From: Polyodon spathula
Taxonomy: Eukaryota > Chordata > Actinopteri > Acipenseriformes > Polyodontidae
NCBI RefSeq assembly: GCF_017654505.1
Contig: NC_054558.1
Location: 9,870,298-9,934,297, forward strand
DNA: 64,000 nt
Direction of reading: 5' to 3'
Position numbers and translations under genes: made by a program. Positions 1 through 12,971 of the stretch are shown piece after piece. The notes under the pieces were generated by a model. That model made no database searches. It had not been told where the DNA came from and saw only the letters and a list, made by a program, of their open reading frames with translations. The number at the start of each line of letters is the position of its first letter. Within the stretch, counting starts at the first letter, position 1.

Positions 1-1107
1 TTTAAGCCCAGAATAATTCTGGTAGCTCTTCTTTGCACTCTTTCTAGAGCAGCAATATCTTTTTTATAGACCAGAACTGCACACAATATTCAAGTTGAGG
101 TCTTATTAGTGCATTGTACAGTTTTAACATTACCTCCCTTGATTTAAATTCGACACTTTTCACAATGTATCTGAGCATCTTGTTAGCCTTTTTTATAGCT
201 TCCCCACATTGTCTAGATGAAGACATTTCTGAGTCAACAAAAACTCCTAGGTCTTTTTCATAGATTCCTTCTCCAATTTCAGTATCTCCCATATGATATT
301 TATAATGTACATTTTTATTTCCTGCGTGCAATACCTTACACTTTTCTCTATTAAATGTCATTTGCCATGTGTCTGCCCAGTTCTGGATCTTGTCTAGATG
401 ATTTTGAATGACCTTTGCTGCTACAACAGTGTTTGCCACTCCTCCTACTTTTGTGTCGTCTGCAAATTTAACAAGTTTGCTTACTATACCAGAATCTAAA
501 TCATTAATGTAGATTAGGAATAGCAGAGGACCGAATACTGATTCCTGTGGTACTCCACTGGTTACCTCACTCCATTTTGAGGTTTCTGCTCTAATCAGTA
601 CTTTCTGTTTTCTACATGTTAACCACTCCCTAATGATGTGTGTGCTTTTCCTTGAATTATGCTGGACTGTTAAAAGCTTTCTGGAAATCTAAATAAACCA
701 TGTCATATACTTTGTAATTATCCATTGTCGAGGTTGCATCCTCAAAAAAGTCAAGCAGGTTAGTTAGACACGATCTCCCATTCCTAAAACCATGCTGGCT
801 ATCTTCTAGGATACTGCTATCATATAGGTAATTTTCCATTTTGGATCTTATTATAGTTTCCACATTTAAATATAATAGAAATCAGGCTTATTGGTCTGTA
901 GTTACCTGGTTTGGTTTCCCTTTTTGTCACTCGGTGTTGTATTTGCAATTCTTCAGTCTGTCGGTATAACCCTGTTGCATGATTTTAGTTAGCGGTTTGT
1001 AAATAACTTGTAAATAGCTCCTAGTCCCTTCTGCCTGTTATGCTAGTTATTTAAAATTGGATAGGTACAGATCGACATTTGAGGCATGTTGTCTGTATTC
1101 TCCTTTA
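1..1107 (-). mobile_element. CR1-type LINE fragment, copy A (ORF2 reverse transcriptase region)
   Basis: Minus-strand LINE sequence running off the left edge of the window. Translation shows the ORF2 C-terminal half: a stretch ending NALIRPQLEYCVQFWS, the segment beginning ANTVVAAKVIQ, and further upstream [20 protein letters not shown] and YLDFQKAF. It matches copies B, D and E closely up to about 860 and then in patches to about 1107. The element's 3' end lies outside the window and its 5' part is truncated. Many frameshifts and small deletions make it non-functional. One is a 7-nt loss at about 70, at the same place where copy B has lost 8 nt. It is more diverged than B, D and E, so probably older. 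Confidence 0.93.
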
Positions 1108-1516
1108 TATATAGAAGGGATTATTGAATGCAGCATCCAGCTCCTTTCCATTTAAAATACATCTGTTCCATACTTACACATGTGCCCCTGGGAAAAGCGT
1201 ATGTCCAATGTCCTCTCTTCCCTCAGGTACAATGAAATTTGCATTCATGCATCGCTGCAAACCGGTAATTTGCTCAATGCAGTTTCACATTAAATGAATG
1301 TCAGACTACATCTGCTGAAGTTTTGTGAAATGGGTTGTGAGTAATTTCAGAGTACTGGAATTCAGGGTTTCCTGCAGGTAAGAAAAGGTTGTTTCTAATG
1401 TAACAGGAGCTTGGTTTGTGAAGAGACTCCCAGCTTCAGCTAACATTAGATGGTTTGCAGCAACATCTAATTATCCCTTGCAGGAGATACAATCCCTGCC
1501 GCAGGTGATAAAGCAG
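1108..1516. other. Unannotated AT-rich sequence
   Basis: No coding region, RNA gene or recognisable repeat seen between the CR1 fragment and the minisatellite. Confidence 0.5.
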
Positions 1517-1846
1517 AGGTGCTCGCATGTGCAGTACAGTGAATACGCATGTCACACATCACACAGGTGCTCGCATGTGCATTATAGTGAATATGCATGT
1601 CACACGTCACAGAGGTGCTTGCATGTGCAGTACAGTGAATATGCATGTCACACGTCACAGAGGTGCTAGCATGTACAGTACAGTGAATATACATGTACCA
1701 TGTCACACAGGTGCTCGCACATGACAGTGAATATGCATGTCACACGTCACACAGAGGGGTTAGCACATGACAGTGAATACGCATGTCACACGACACAGAG
1801 GTGCTCGTATGTGCAGTACAGTGAATACGCATGTCACACGTCACAT
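1517..1846. repeat. Minisatellite, 46-48 bp unit, about 7 copies
   Basis: Tandem units start near 1517, 1565, 1613, 1661, 1709, 1755 and 1799. Each begins AGGTGCTCGCATGTGCAGTA and ends CATGTCACACGTCACAC or close to it. The first four units are 48 bp; later ones lose a few bases. Short open frames across it on both strands are a by-product of the repeat and not evidence of a gene. Confidence 0.93.
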
Positions 1847-3005
1847 TGTTCTGTTTATCTGGAAACCCAATTGTGTTGAAACTTGGTAGAACTGCCCTCA
1901 GACAGCAAAGGATGTCAGCCATTCTGACTGTATCAGATATGATTCCGGTGAAAGTATTTGGAATAGATGACAACACAAAGCACAATATATTACCTCCCTA
2001 ATTCAATTCAATTGTATCACAGCCAGGTAAGAATTTGCTCTGTGTCTGTTTGGTTGCTGGAAACATCTTTAGTTTTAATTAAATTTTACTAAGCAGAAAG
2101 TCAATGTTTCTCATTATCAGAAAGTCTAATCTGCATTTTCTGAGACAGTAGAATCTTTGTGGATTACATTGGTTTCGAAGTCCACAGAGAAACTCACAGC
2201 AGAGCACTGAAGAAATATACTTGTATTTTATTTATTAATTAATAATTTTTTTAAAAATAAAGGGTATAGTTCCTTTCTGTTTCCTTCAAACAAACATTCA
2301 GTGTAATTTTCACCGGTGTATCGATGTCTGGATATAGCAGGTTATTTCAAGCTTAGTTAGGCAATGACAGATATTTCATTCCGAGTGTTTAATACATGGC
2401 ATTAGTAAATTGCTTCTGACAGCATGCTGAAAAACTGCACCAGATGTTGTCTCCGTACATTTTTATTTTAATGAAAATGAACTCCTCCAATGAATTCTTC
2501 TTGGTCATGAGGTTAGTTACCAGCACTGCAGCTCACTGGCATTCCAAGTTATGGTGAGAGGTTCCTTACATTAAATTACAACACATTACAACACATGAAT
2601 TTGTGCTGGGATTTGTTTTTGGTACCTGATAGGCTGGGCTGCACCTCGTGGGAGGGACTCCAGGGTTATGTAAGATAGAATTTGTGTATCAATAGGTGGA
2701 GACAGCAAGAGGCAGGACTGACTGCAGGAAGCTCTGTATCAGGGTCAACGTCAAATAAAATGCATGTTGGGTTACTGTTAATGCATGGTCAGCATTAATG
2801 AAACAAAACACTCCAAAGTCAAACTTTTTTCAGTTCAGTTTTTTTTTATAAAAAGAAAATGTCGACGTTCCAATGCAGCAAACCACTTTGCAAATATATT
2901 TACATTGAAAAATAAATAAGAATAACAAAACAAAACAATATAATAAAGAGTTAAACAACAATCTTGACAGAAATAGATTCTTGGTGGTAAATCTCCAGCC
3001 CGACC
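1847..3005. other. Unannotated sequence
   Basis: AT-rich DNA with no supported gene or repeat. Contains short A/T runs only (about 2230-2265 and 2838-2850). Confidence 0.45.
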
Positions 3006-3688
3006 TGTGAGGGCGCTAAGTACAGGGAACAAAGTACCCTGGACTGGATGGCCTGACAATTCATACCCAGGGTTAAAAGGAAGTCAGTCATCTAGAAAGG
3101 GGGCGGAACTCTGGTGCACTAACTCATCGACCTGGAAGGGAAACGAAGTGGCAGCTGTGGATTGGAAGAGCAGTTGCAATCATTTACCAAGGGGTCATGA
3201 ATGACAGTACAAATAGGGGATGGAGCTAAGTGATCTGTTCCTTCATTTATGGTTAAGGAATGACCCGGAAGGACCAGTGTTTATATATATCGTAGCGTGA
3301 GTGTTTTGTTTGTTTGTCTCTAATTTGTTATTTGTTATTTATTAGTAGATGGCTAACACATTCTGGAGCTATTGCCTGAGGCCAGCACTAACCTGGACAT
3401 CACGTCACCTGTATCACGATAATAATTGTATTTGCACCACGAGCACTACAATACTCATCCAGGACTGATGACCTTGTTTGTATATTGTGTGTGTATTTGA
3501 CTGTGGGACTGCAAACCTTTATTTAGAACAGTGCAGTACACATTGCTGTGTATTGCCTGGGATTATTATTTATGGTCACCAGACCAGGAATATAAATAAA
3601 CCTCATTTTACTTTGAATTCTTGTTGTCTGCCTTTCATTGATCACCGCATCACTCCTGCACCTGCACACTGCAAATCACTTTGCCACA
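3006..3688 (+). mobile_element. Candidate solo LTR
   Basis: The stretch starts TGTGAGGGCGC and ends CTTTGCCACA, so it has TG...CA ends. In order it holds a TATA-like sequence (TTTATATATATCG, about 3280) and an AATAAA signal (about 3594) followed by a U5-like tail of about 95 bp. This is the layout of an LTR. I could not find matching 5-bp target duplications at these ends and no partner LTR is present in the window, so the left boundary in particular is uncertain. Confidence 0.35.
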
Positions 3689-4189
3689 GTTCCAAAATAA
3701 AATAAATGTGTACAGATTGTACTATACTTCCCTCTAGCCTAGCTTTGGGATATCACAGCAAAGGTCTGTGTCAACTGTGCTCTTGGATAGAACTCTTTAC
3801 ACCTGCTAGAACCACCCACTTTTACAGATGCACCTCATTCACTTTAATGAGCTTGTTACCTTAAAGGTAAAGCACCCTAAAGCATAACAGGAAGGCAATA
3901 CACAGGAAATAACAATTACACATAACAAACAATATTAAGAGACTAATTCAGTTACCTGAATACAAAAACAACCATGAAATAGTTAATGACGTAAACTATA
4001 CACAAGACCGACGGCCCTCTAGTGCCTCTATATAAAAATATAATGCCGGCAAGCATTGTAGCGCTTTTTCCAAGGGTGTGTTTTCATGATGCAGCATACA
4101 ACAAGTTACAATGACCAACAACACAGAATGAACAAGAAGAACAAGCACTTTGAAAAGTTTTAAAACAACAAATGTCCTTTATTTATCTG
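3689..4189. other. Unannotated sequence
   Basis: No feature recognised. Confidence 0.45.
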
Positions 4190-4390
4190 TATCTTCCGGG
4201 GAAGACATCAGCTGGTGATGATGAAGACGGGGAAGGATACGTTACTGGAATACAGGTAAATCTTCTGGGGAAGACAACAGCTGGTGATGATGAGAACGGT
4301 GATGATGAGGACAGTGATGATGAGGACAGTGATGATGAGGATGGTGATGATGAAGATGGTGATAGATGCGTTACTGGAATACAGGTAAGT
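4190..4390 (+). repeat. Two imperfect repeats with an acidic GAT/GAG codon run
   Basis: Two related blocks (about 4191-4258 and 4262-4388) both begin CTTC[C/T]GGGGAAGACA and end ACTGGAATACAGGTAA. The second is expanded by GATGATGAGGAC-type units. In the open frame the run reads as Asp/Glu-rich residues. Each block ends in CAGGTAA[A/G], which looks like a splice donor. There is no start context, homologue or acceptor that would support a gene, so this is annotated as a repeat. Confidence 0.6.
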
Positions 4391-5466
4391 TTGCAGTCTC
4401 CTGAAATGCCTTTATCAGTGTCTGAGTTAAACAAAAGAAAAGTTACAGGTAGAGCCCCGTGTTTTTCACAAATACAAAATAGCACAAAATAAAATGAAAC
4501 GCAACATAAAACAAAATAAAACTAAATGCAAATATAAAACAAAATAAAATGACAAATCATTATAAAAGTAAACATAGAATGACATTTTTAATAAATATTT
4601 GCAATCATAGTTGTCAAGGCTCACGGTTACCATGGACACGGTTTAAAGGGAGATGGGCTCTGACTAGCACTTGTGCAGATGTATAATTTGAAATGAGTCG
4701 TTTGGGAACTAAAATTGTGATGGGAGAGAAGAGACGTTTGTTTCTAAAATGCCTAACAATTAAACAATTAAACAATTATAACAATTAAACAATGTTGCAA
4801 AGAATTTCTCCTGACTTCTATTGGCCAACTATTTAACCACTGGAGACCTCAGTGGACAGCAATATGTTGTAGGAATGTATTGTGAACATGCAACTGCAGA
4901 GGGAGGTGGAAATACATTATTTTATGTTGTGGTACATGAAACAAAGTGACAGTGTGAAAGATGCAGTTCATTTTGACAGCTCTGTAGATATTTCTGACAT
5001 GCTGTTTGGGCTCGGGTGCCAGAATGCCAGCTTATCCAATACCATGACTTCTTGTCTCACGTTCCCTGTGGTTTCCGTTGACTTGGCAACATTTTTTTTC
5101 AAAGTATTCACTGATTGTAAGTGACAGATGACAAACCATGAAAGAAAGGAAACGTAGAGTTCTGTTATATGCTTGCATGTAGTTCTTAATTTGAAAATCT
5201 GTGCTAGATTGAAGCTCCTTATGAACACATGCATAAAATTTCGAAATTTTCTTTCAGTAACTTGCATTTTGAGTTAATGCAAAATTGTACAGCATTAATA
5301 TCCTTCATGCTGATTTGATTTCCATTGTGCAGTAATAAAAGTATTATTATTTTTTTTTTTATCTTATTGTATTTTTATGTATGTCACGGGCAGTATTTAC
5401 TGTAAATAGGCAGTTCATTAAAAATAGTTGGGGGACTTCATGTATGTTACCGTTACTGTTGATAAT
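4391..5466. other. Unannotated sequence
   Basis: AT-rich DNA without supported genes. Short A-rich runs occur around 4485-4580. Confidence 0.45.
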
Positions 5467-5885
5467 GGGTCCCCTCATCTCCTCCCATGCCTTCTCGTAT
5501 CATCTCTATGCTGATCCCAGATCTTCCTCTCCTTTTCCCCCCTCTGACCCAACGTCTCCTCCCATATCGTGACCTGCCTCCCGGGCCATCTCTTCCAAGA
5601 TGCACTTCAGTCATCTAAAGCTCAACCTCACCAAGTCAGAACTCCTTTTCTTCTCCCCCTCTTACATGTAACTATATACTGTGTTCTCTATTTTGTGCTC
5701 TTATTTGAGTTTAATCTTTTTCTACTGATTTTATTGTACTTTGCAACTGCTCTTATGTGTAATTTGATACTCTGCAATGTGATATTCTGCATTGTGATAC
5801 TTTACAATGATATTTTGTAATGTGATACTTTGTACTCCCTGGATAAGGACGTCTGCTAATAAATAAATAATAAGAAAAAAATAAT
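5467..5885 (+). mobile_element. L2-type LINE 3' end (RT fragment plus 3' UTR)
   Basis: Reading across small frameshifts gives the L2 reverse transcriptase motif region: SYHLYADP..., serine/proline-rich sequence, then HLKLNLTKSELLFF. This matches the 'YADDTQIF...HLKLNP.KTELL' block typical of L2 elements. The end reads CTGGATAAGGACGTCTGCTAATAAATAAATAA, the characteristic L2 3' terminus with its short tail. The copy is heavily 5'-truncated and dead; the YADD catalytic motif itself is degraded. Confidence 0.8.
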
Positions 5886-8632
5886 AATGAGAAATTATGG
5901 TAACTGAATTATTTTCTGTGCTAGGCCTGTTTATGTCAAATTAATTAAAAAACGGATCATGTTTAATACAAAATATGTATATAGTTATTTGTATACATCT
6001 ATTTGAGTTATTGTATTAATGTGTTTCTGTAATAAAACAATTTTTTTTTTTTTAGTGAATAAAATCAAATCAAATGAAATTTGTGAACAATAAAATGAAA
6101 AATTATGAATAATTTCACAGGGCTTTAGTTATCCCATGTCTGCTTACCCCCCAGCATTAAGAAAAACACAAAATACAGATCCTGTTAGGTCTGCAATAGC
6201 CTGGGCAAGCCTGTTGCACAGCCTGGCAGTGAAGACGGTGTTTGGAGCATTTTGATGAAAGACAGGCTTTGGTGGGACACAAGCTTGGAATTTAAAAGGT
6301 TGCATTTATAAGAATAGATTTTAAAACAGAGTCCAGACTTTAAGAAGGTCACCCCATTAATCTTGCCTGATGTGTCCCTATACAACGTTAAAGATAGCAT
6401 CACTGATTGACAGCAATAATTAATTCAAAGTGCTTTAACTAAGACTTTCAGAGGACATGTTGAATTTATTTTTAATTACTCATTATGTCACACTGCATAA
6501 CCTCAGGTAACCGAAAGGAAACTCGTGCAATTTTTTTAATATGACCCAACACCCAGCCTGGGCAAAGGCTAATGCTGCTTAATGACAATGCAAATAAATA
6601 ACCAGTGGGGAATAACATCCTTGAAGCTGGGCTTTGGACTGTCAGCAGGGTGTCCTACTCCACACTAAGAGGCGCCCGACTGCACTCTCTCTACTAAAGA
6701 TTGCGAGATTGCTCCTTAGGTGACTCAGCCTTTTGAATGTAAAAGCCTCTGTGAACTTTCTACACAGTGTAGTGTTGATATGCAGTTTGCACAGTGTAGT
6801 GTTGATATGCAGTCTGCACAGTACTTGCCCTGGTTTGTGACTCAAGTGCCAGGTTGCTTCTTAAAAAAAAGGCTTCAGAAAGTACAAATAAGCCTCAGAT
6901 AACTTTAAGAACCTTTCGGATTCTCTGCATGTTTTTCGGGTCTCCTAGACCAGCTGTCCCTGCATTGACTTTTCCCCACACTAAGCCCTATACCCACACG
7001 TGAAAGGGCATCTGTGCGGTCAACACGTTCGCAAGCCATCATGCACCAAAGGAAGCAAGGAGAAGGAGAAGACCGACAGATAAAAAAGTTTCTCCCTTGA
7101 CTGGGATGACATCGTTGAGACAAGAGTGAAAATGTTGTTGCAGTTCATCAAAGGCAGGAAAATGACTTTGAAACATTCACAAGAGCTCCTCTTAATGGAT
7201 AGACACTTTCTGCATCATATCACAATTCCAAGTATTGAAATCACAGTAAAGAATAACCCTAATCAATCGATTATAACTAACACCTTCCTGTTAGCCCCCT
7301 CACACAAACACACACACTGTAGCACTTTAGCTGCTTGATCTTAAGTGCATTGCTTACCTCTGATTCCTTTAAAAACAGCTTGATGCATGACGTCAGCACT
7401 CTTTGTTAGATTGCCACAGATAATCTGACACAGGTTCCTTGCTAGAATCATTGATTAGTTCTTATCTTAATTTTGCTTTGATACACAGAAAAGGTGGTGA
7501 GGTTTATGGATTTTAATTTTGTTTTATGTTAAAATTACCCCTTTTGCTGCTTAGCTACACATTTAAGAAGCCATCCTCCTTTAACATGATCTTGTAGAAG
7601 GACGAGCAGGTTGAAACATGATGGCGTGCTGTGATCTTCTAAACAATTTGCCTGGCTAAGATCCATTCCCAGTAAATGTCAGGAAAATCCCCAGAGCAAT
7701 ACATTCACGCTTAGGACCTATGCACATTCTCTGCATCAGTATGGTAACTTGATTGTACTCAAAACAATATTAAAAGCAATAAGATGGTTTGTATTTTACA
7801 GAGGGAGACATTATTTTGTCCACTGCTATGAAAATTACAGAGTCGATGTTGTTAAAGCAGAAGGACTTTTATACTTTGGTGATTGAAATACACAAGTATT
7901 AGCAAAGATGGTGCAATTTAACAGCACACGCACCATACTGTGTGAGATCTAGGGAGGTCCAGTCTTGGAGGGTTAATGGGTATAGTTAAAGGATAGAGAA
8001 CTGACTTTTGCCAGCCCCTACTGTATCATCGTTGGTACACTCCCATAATGCAAGTGCTATATTTCACGTTCCATTGATATCAATGTAATTAAATGTATTA
8101 TACCAGCTCGTTTCCCTCTTAGAGGAATTAATTAATGATGTGTTCAGCACTTGTTCATATTAGCAGCCTCAGTGCCTCTTCATGATAACGCTGGTCCTGT
8201 TCCTGATGAATTCATGTTAGGGTGATGATTTCATAAAACTTTGTTCAGTGCTGTCCCAGTAGGATTTTCTTTTTTGATGACGACGGTATTAATAAGCTTG
8301 TTGTAATATTACAGACGGCTCATTAAATAAGGGGGCTTGAGAGAAAGGGATGTCCCTTTAAGTCTTTCTGACCGGTGGTGATGCAAGGTCTTTAAAGATT
8401 TATAGGACTCCCCTTGCAACTGGAAACCATATTTATCAGCAGTAAGAGGCTTGGCAATGATGAAGAAGCAATTATGACATGCAGAAACTGTGATTAATTC
8501 TGGGGAGGATTCAGTCATTCTTATCTATTAAAAGAATCATTACGATTACTTACATGAAATGAGGTCAAAATGGCTAGCCTGACAGACAGTTAGAATGCGC
8601 ATGCATGTAAGCAACCTCCACCTAGGCAACAC
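5886..8632. other. Unannotated sequence
   Basis: No supported gene. A small homopolymer T run lies near 6041-6053. A 72-codon open frame on the minus strand (6185-6403) has no recognisable motif. An 18-bp sequence containing CACAGTGTAGTGTTGATA is directly repeated near 6763 and 6793. Confidence 0.4.
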
Positions 8633-8949
8633 TGAGAAAGCGTGGTACAGTGCATTAGGAGTCACAGAGAAAGCCTGCTACAGTACAGTACGAGTCACAG
8701 AGAAAGCCTGGTAAAGTACAGTACGAGTCACAGAGAAAGCCTGGTAAAGTACAGTACGAGTCACAGAGAAAGCCTGGTACAGTACGAGTCACAGAGAAAG
8801 CCTGGTACAGTACAGTACGAGTCACAGAGAAAGCCTGGTACAGTACAGTACGAGTCACAGAGAAAGCCTGGTACAGTACGAGTCACAGAGAAAGCCTGGT
8901 ACAGTACAGTACGAGCCACAGAGAAAGCCTGGTACAGTACATTAGGAGA
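8633..8949. repeat. Minisatellite, 28/33 bp unit, about 9 copies
   Basis: Units beginning GAGTCACAGAGAAAGCCTGG start near 8659, 8692, 8725, 8758, 8786, 8819, 8852, 8880 and 8913. Long (33 bp) and short (28 bp) unit types differ by one extra ACAGT. Partial degenerate units flank both ends. Open frames through it arise from the periodicity. Confidence 0.93.
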
Positions 8950-9385
8950 ATAATAGGCTCAATACAGAAGCAAAAAAGGAGGAATGGGAGTCGATTCCAC
9001 TTCCATCTGTCACTGGACCATGCTTGAAACAACTTGAAATCCAACACCAGGCATAGATAGTCCATACATGGAGAACACATTATATTATATATTATATATA
9101 CACATTTTCTTCTCGATTGATTTCCTCTAAGTAAATGATTTGACTGCCCTTCACTGTAAATGCATTACGTGCTACATTATGTCTTAGGAACCCGCACCCT
9201 GGCCCCTGATCAAGTGCATTTTTATTCAGTAAACATGAAGACAATATTGCAAATCATCCACATGCCTCAAATCACATCAGCATAATCAATGCTGTCTACC
9301 TCTGTACTGAAGATGATATAATAATGATCGTTAAATGTGGCTCTGTGGGTATAAGCCTCGTTTGATTTAATTCTATGCCCTATTT

Positions 9386-9650
9386 TTATTGCATTTTATT
9401 TATTTATTTATTTATTGCATTTATATGGCGCTTTTCATACAAAAGTATCGCAAAGCACTGTACAGTATAGAGCAGAAAAAAAGAACAAACCACAATACAT
9501 TTGTATAGCATGTCACACATACAACTGCCACACTCAGACCATTTAAATAACATTTAAATAACAGTATACACATAACACAAAAGCAGGAATTTTAAAGTTA
9601 CATTAAAACCCACTAAAATAAGAAAGCCATGTTATAAAAGTGCGTTTTTA
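9386..9650 (-). repeat. Unclassified interspersed repeat (3'-end-like)
   Basis: After a (TTTA)n tract comes TTGCATTTATATGGCGCTTTTCATAC followed by a CAAAGCACTGTACAG element. This GCGCTTTTCA...CAAAGC[A/G]CTGTACA combination is common at the reverse-complemented 3' ends of fish LINE/SINE families. The rest (to about 9650) lacks identifiable coding sequence. The family cannot be assigned from sequence alone. Confidence 0.35.
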
Positions 9651-11572
9651 GGGCCCCCGAAGGATAACGTTTATACATGCAAGGGTGCAAGAATCAATAT
9701 ATATATATTTTTTGTTAAATGTAAACGTCATCTGTGTTCTGTCTTCATTTTATCTATTTTAATACTGTATATATAAATGAAATGCAGTTTAATCCCATCC
9801 GAATCTGTAATGGGGCCCCCACCTTCGCCCCCAAATAATTATACAGGAGTAGCCCCTCGCTAAACTGGATATGAGCCTGGGCTCATATGACTCGTCAGCT
9901 GTGGATGTGTGTGTGTGGGAACTGGGGTGCAAGTTTGCGTGGAAGACGTAGGGGCTGAAGAAGCCCACACACTACTGCCCCTTAAAAATAGAAAAAAAAA
10001 AAACAGAGTTGAAAGCTGTATCTACATGCAAGTATTAATTAATATTTTTTGAAGATGCAAGCCCACTTTTTTGTTACAAAAATAAATGAACAACCGCTGT
10101 ATGTATGTGAAGATCACAACCGAGAGCTACATTAACATACGATCTGTGTTCAATTACATGCTCGCTCGCTCCACTATCTCATTCGCAGCCCTACATAGCT
10201 ACATGTAAATGCTGCGCGCTACACAACCAAATGATTTATAGATACTCGCAGATTTGTATTTTCAGTACCTGACATGGTGCTTCTTTTTTAAGGAACTAAA
10301 GGAAGTGTCTGATCAAATGTGTTTTGACCTCAGTGATAAAATCGTATCCTTACCCATAACTACACAGGTTGAACTGCAAAGAAACAGCATTATCTAAAGA
10401 GGCGCAAATAGTACTGTGTCTGTTTGGTAGATTTCACCCACAACTTACAGCTGGTTTGCAACTATTGTGACAGGTGCAACACTGTAGTAAACCTACCCCT
10501 TAATATAAAGTACTACTGAAGCTACTCAGTCAAGTCCCAGTTTTCCTTTGTTAAAAAAGCAATATGGGTGCACTAATTCAGGGCTTGCTTAGAAACGGTT
10601 GTATTTGGTTCCATGTATAATGAAGGGCATGGTTGTACCCTTGACCTGTATGAGGTAGAGCATGTTGTTTATTTGAACTTCTAATATGTGCACAGGGTGG
10701 CATCTATAGTATACAAAAGATCAGATGCACCGGAATTTGAGAAATCCTTGATTAGTCCGGCAAGTGATCTTCAAATGAAAAGTTTTGTGAAAGGAGCTGT
10801 CTTTAATTAGAATGGGGTGAGGTGTGGTATGTAAGCAAGTGGGGAGCTACCCTCTGCAGTGATTAAGGGAGTGAAGATCGACAAAGTCATTCAGCTGGAT
10901 TGGATATGCTCCCAGTCACTAAAAATGCAATAGGGTGATCACATGTGTTCACATGAAATCAATTATGCCAAGACTGCATGTCAAGAGACTCTCTGGGCCA
11001 GCTTTGTGTATGCCATATTCATTCTGTCTAATCCAGTGTCAGAAAGAAGACGAAAACCCATCACTCATTCATTACACCACCACAGAATGGAGTATAGCTC
11101 TCCTTTAGTGAAATGGGTTGTATCATCGCAGTTAAATATTAATTATAGAGAAAGGACACTAAGCAGATTTTATATACTGCCTGATTACACACAGCTGTAA
11201 AGAGTAGTGAATAGCCGCTCTTCATTTATAAGTAGTAATGCACTTTGTGAATCTGATGCAGAAGCTGTAGTTATGATTATTGCACTTCACTCTAGCACAT
11301 TTCTTTATATTACATGTGGTTTCATTTCAATGAACTATTTACACAACCCAGTGGTCAGATTGCTTCAGGTATGTAGATGAGTGCTCATGTGTCTAGAATT
11401 GCTTTGGGAGGACCTGCAGCTCTATCCAGAAACATTGTGTGTGTGTGTGTGTGTGATTCTAGGGTGATCAGATTCAGCTGTCTTTCCCCCTTGATTCTGA
11501 GAAGCATTTTCAATCTATTTACCATCGACGCTGAATACTGCAAATGCTTAGCTTGAACTGAAACATGTAATA

Positions 11573-11720
11573 GACTCCTCCGTGGTGCAGGAGGTGGGCA
11601 CGCTCGCCTTCTCGAGGGTCACTCCAATTCAGCAGTAACACTGCAAAATAAAGTACAGCAAAACTGAAAGGACACCAGCAATGCAAATTGCAACCAGGTT
11701 TTTCCCCCCAAAATAAAAAT
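11573..11720 (+). mobile_element. Candidate degraded tRNA-derived SINE
   Basis: The sequence GACTCCTCCGTGGTGCAGGA then GGTGGGCACGCTCGCCTT resembles the 5' half of a tRNA, with an A-box-like TGGTGCAGGAGG. It is followed about 20 bp later by a weak B-box-like GGTCACTCCAATTC and then an A-rich, non-coding tail. No cloverleaf can be completed, so it is not a tRNA gene. Confidence 0.28.
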
Positions 11721-12892
11721 AAAACTGTTACTGTTACTGTTACATAACTGTTAAACTGTACCTGCACTTAAGACAGTGCAAATTGCATTCTGAAGTTAAG
11801 AGCTTCACAGATGTGGTCCTTATTGTCTTCTCAATCAGAATGCATCCTGCATTAACTCCAGTGGGGTTTCTTTCGCATTAACCCAGCCTTGACTGAGCAA
11901 CAGGAGGGAAGCATGCTGACTGCCAGGGCCAGCCCCCTCCGGGCAGGCTAGGGGCAGGGCGGGTGAACTCACTGCTTCGAGAGGTAGGTATGTGCTGTCC
12001 TGTATTAACCGTGCCTGAATGCTCTCTGCCTCCTAATGCATGAGCAGGTTAACCTAGAATCAATGCAATGCAAGGTTTATCTCCATGTGTTTATTAGTCA
12101 CTGTTGAATCTTTTTCTTTTTCTTTTTTCTTTTTAGTATGTGTGCTGCTGAAGCAAACACTGTTATTTTTCTTTTTGAATTGTATAATTTGCTCAAAGAG
12201 AGCGACATGTGAATAATCACATTTCATTAACGCCCCCTTTGGTATTGCAATTATATATCACCCAACACATTCAAGACATCTGCGTGATAATCTGCAAATA
12301 AAAGAAATTTAGCAGTAAATGTCGGTAATTAATTCTTCCTTGGACGTGATCACTCTTTAACCCTGAAGAAGCAACTAGATGCAAGCTGCCTTCTATCTGT
12401 TTCCATCTGGGAGTATGTCTTTCTTTTCTTTTCATAACTTTTTTTTTAAACATTAAAGACAGTGGGTGTCATACATGAAGCATTGGCGCTGTATTGCTAA
12501 ATATTACTTTCAAACAACATTCTATATTGATGTTACATTGTTATTATACTCTCACTGTGTGTTCAGGCTTAGCTGTATTTGGGGCATATGTAAAAGGAAA
12601 ATAGTGTGATACATATTTCAATCAAGGGTTACTGCATGATGTAACTTAAAAAAAGGATGGTGAGTAAGTAGATTCAAGAAAATGCACAGAGTCCTTTTCT
12701 TTAATCAGTTGTTAGGTTTATTAAAATATGCAGGGAGTCTGGTCCCAGGTACAGGACAAACAGAATACTCGTCCTTACAATTTTTGCATGACATTAAATA
12801 CCCTTCTGTATAGATGGTCCACCTCCTCTTTCTCTGACACTTAACCAATAGCAAAGGTACAACACATTATTCTGTTACCATATATTTAATTT

Positions 12893-12894
<2 letters not shown>

Positions 12895-12969
<75 letters not shown>
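12895..12969. repeat. (GT)n microsatellite
   Basis: About 37 GT units with one TCTG interruption near 12925. Confidence 0.97.

Positions 12970-12971
<2 letters not shown>

Larger units (their letters stand above)
8950..12894. other. Mostly unannotated sequence
   Basis: No supported gene. Contains two weak repeat candidates listed separately (9386-9650 and 11573-11720), a short TA-rich tract (about 9084-9102) and a (TG)n tract (about 11437-11453). Confidence 0.4.

Noticed and set aside
1418..1985. Four overlapping short open frames
   Set aside because: By-products of the 46-48 bp minisatellite.
6185..6403. 72-codon minus-strand frame as a possible host exon
   Set aside because: No recognisable motif, no convincing splice signals, and length within chance expectation.
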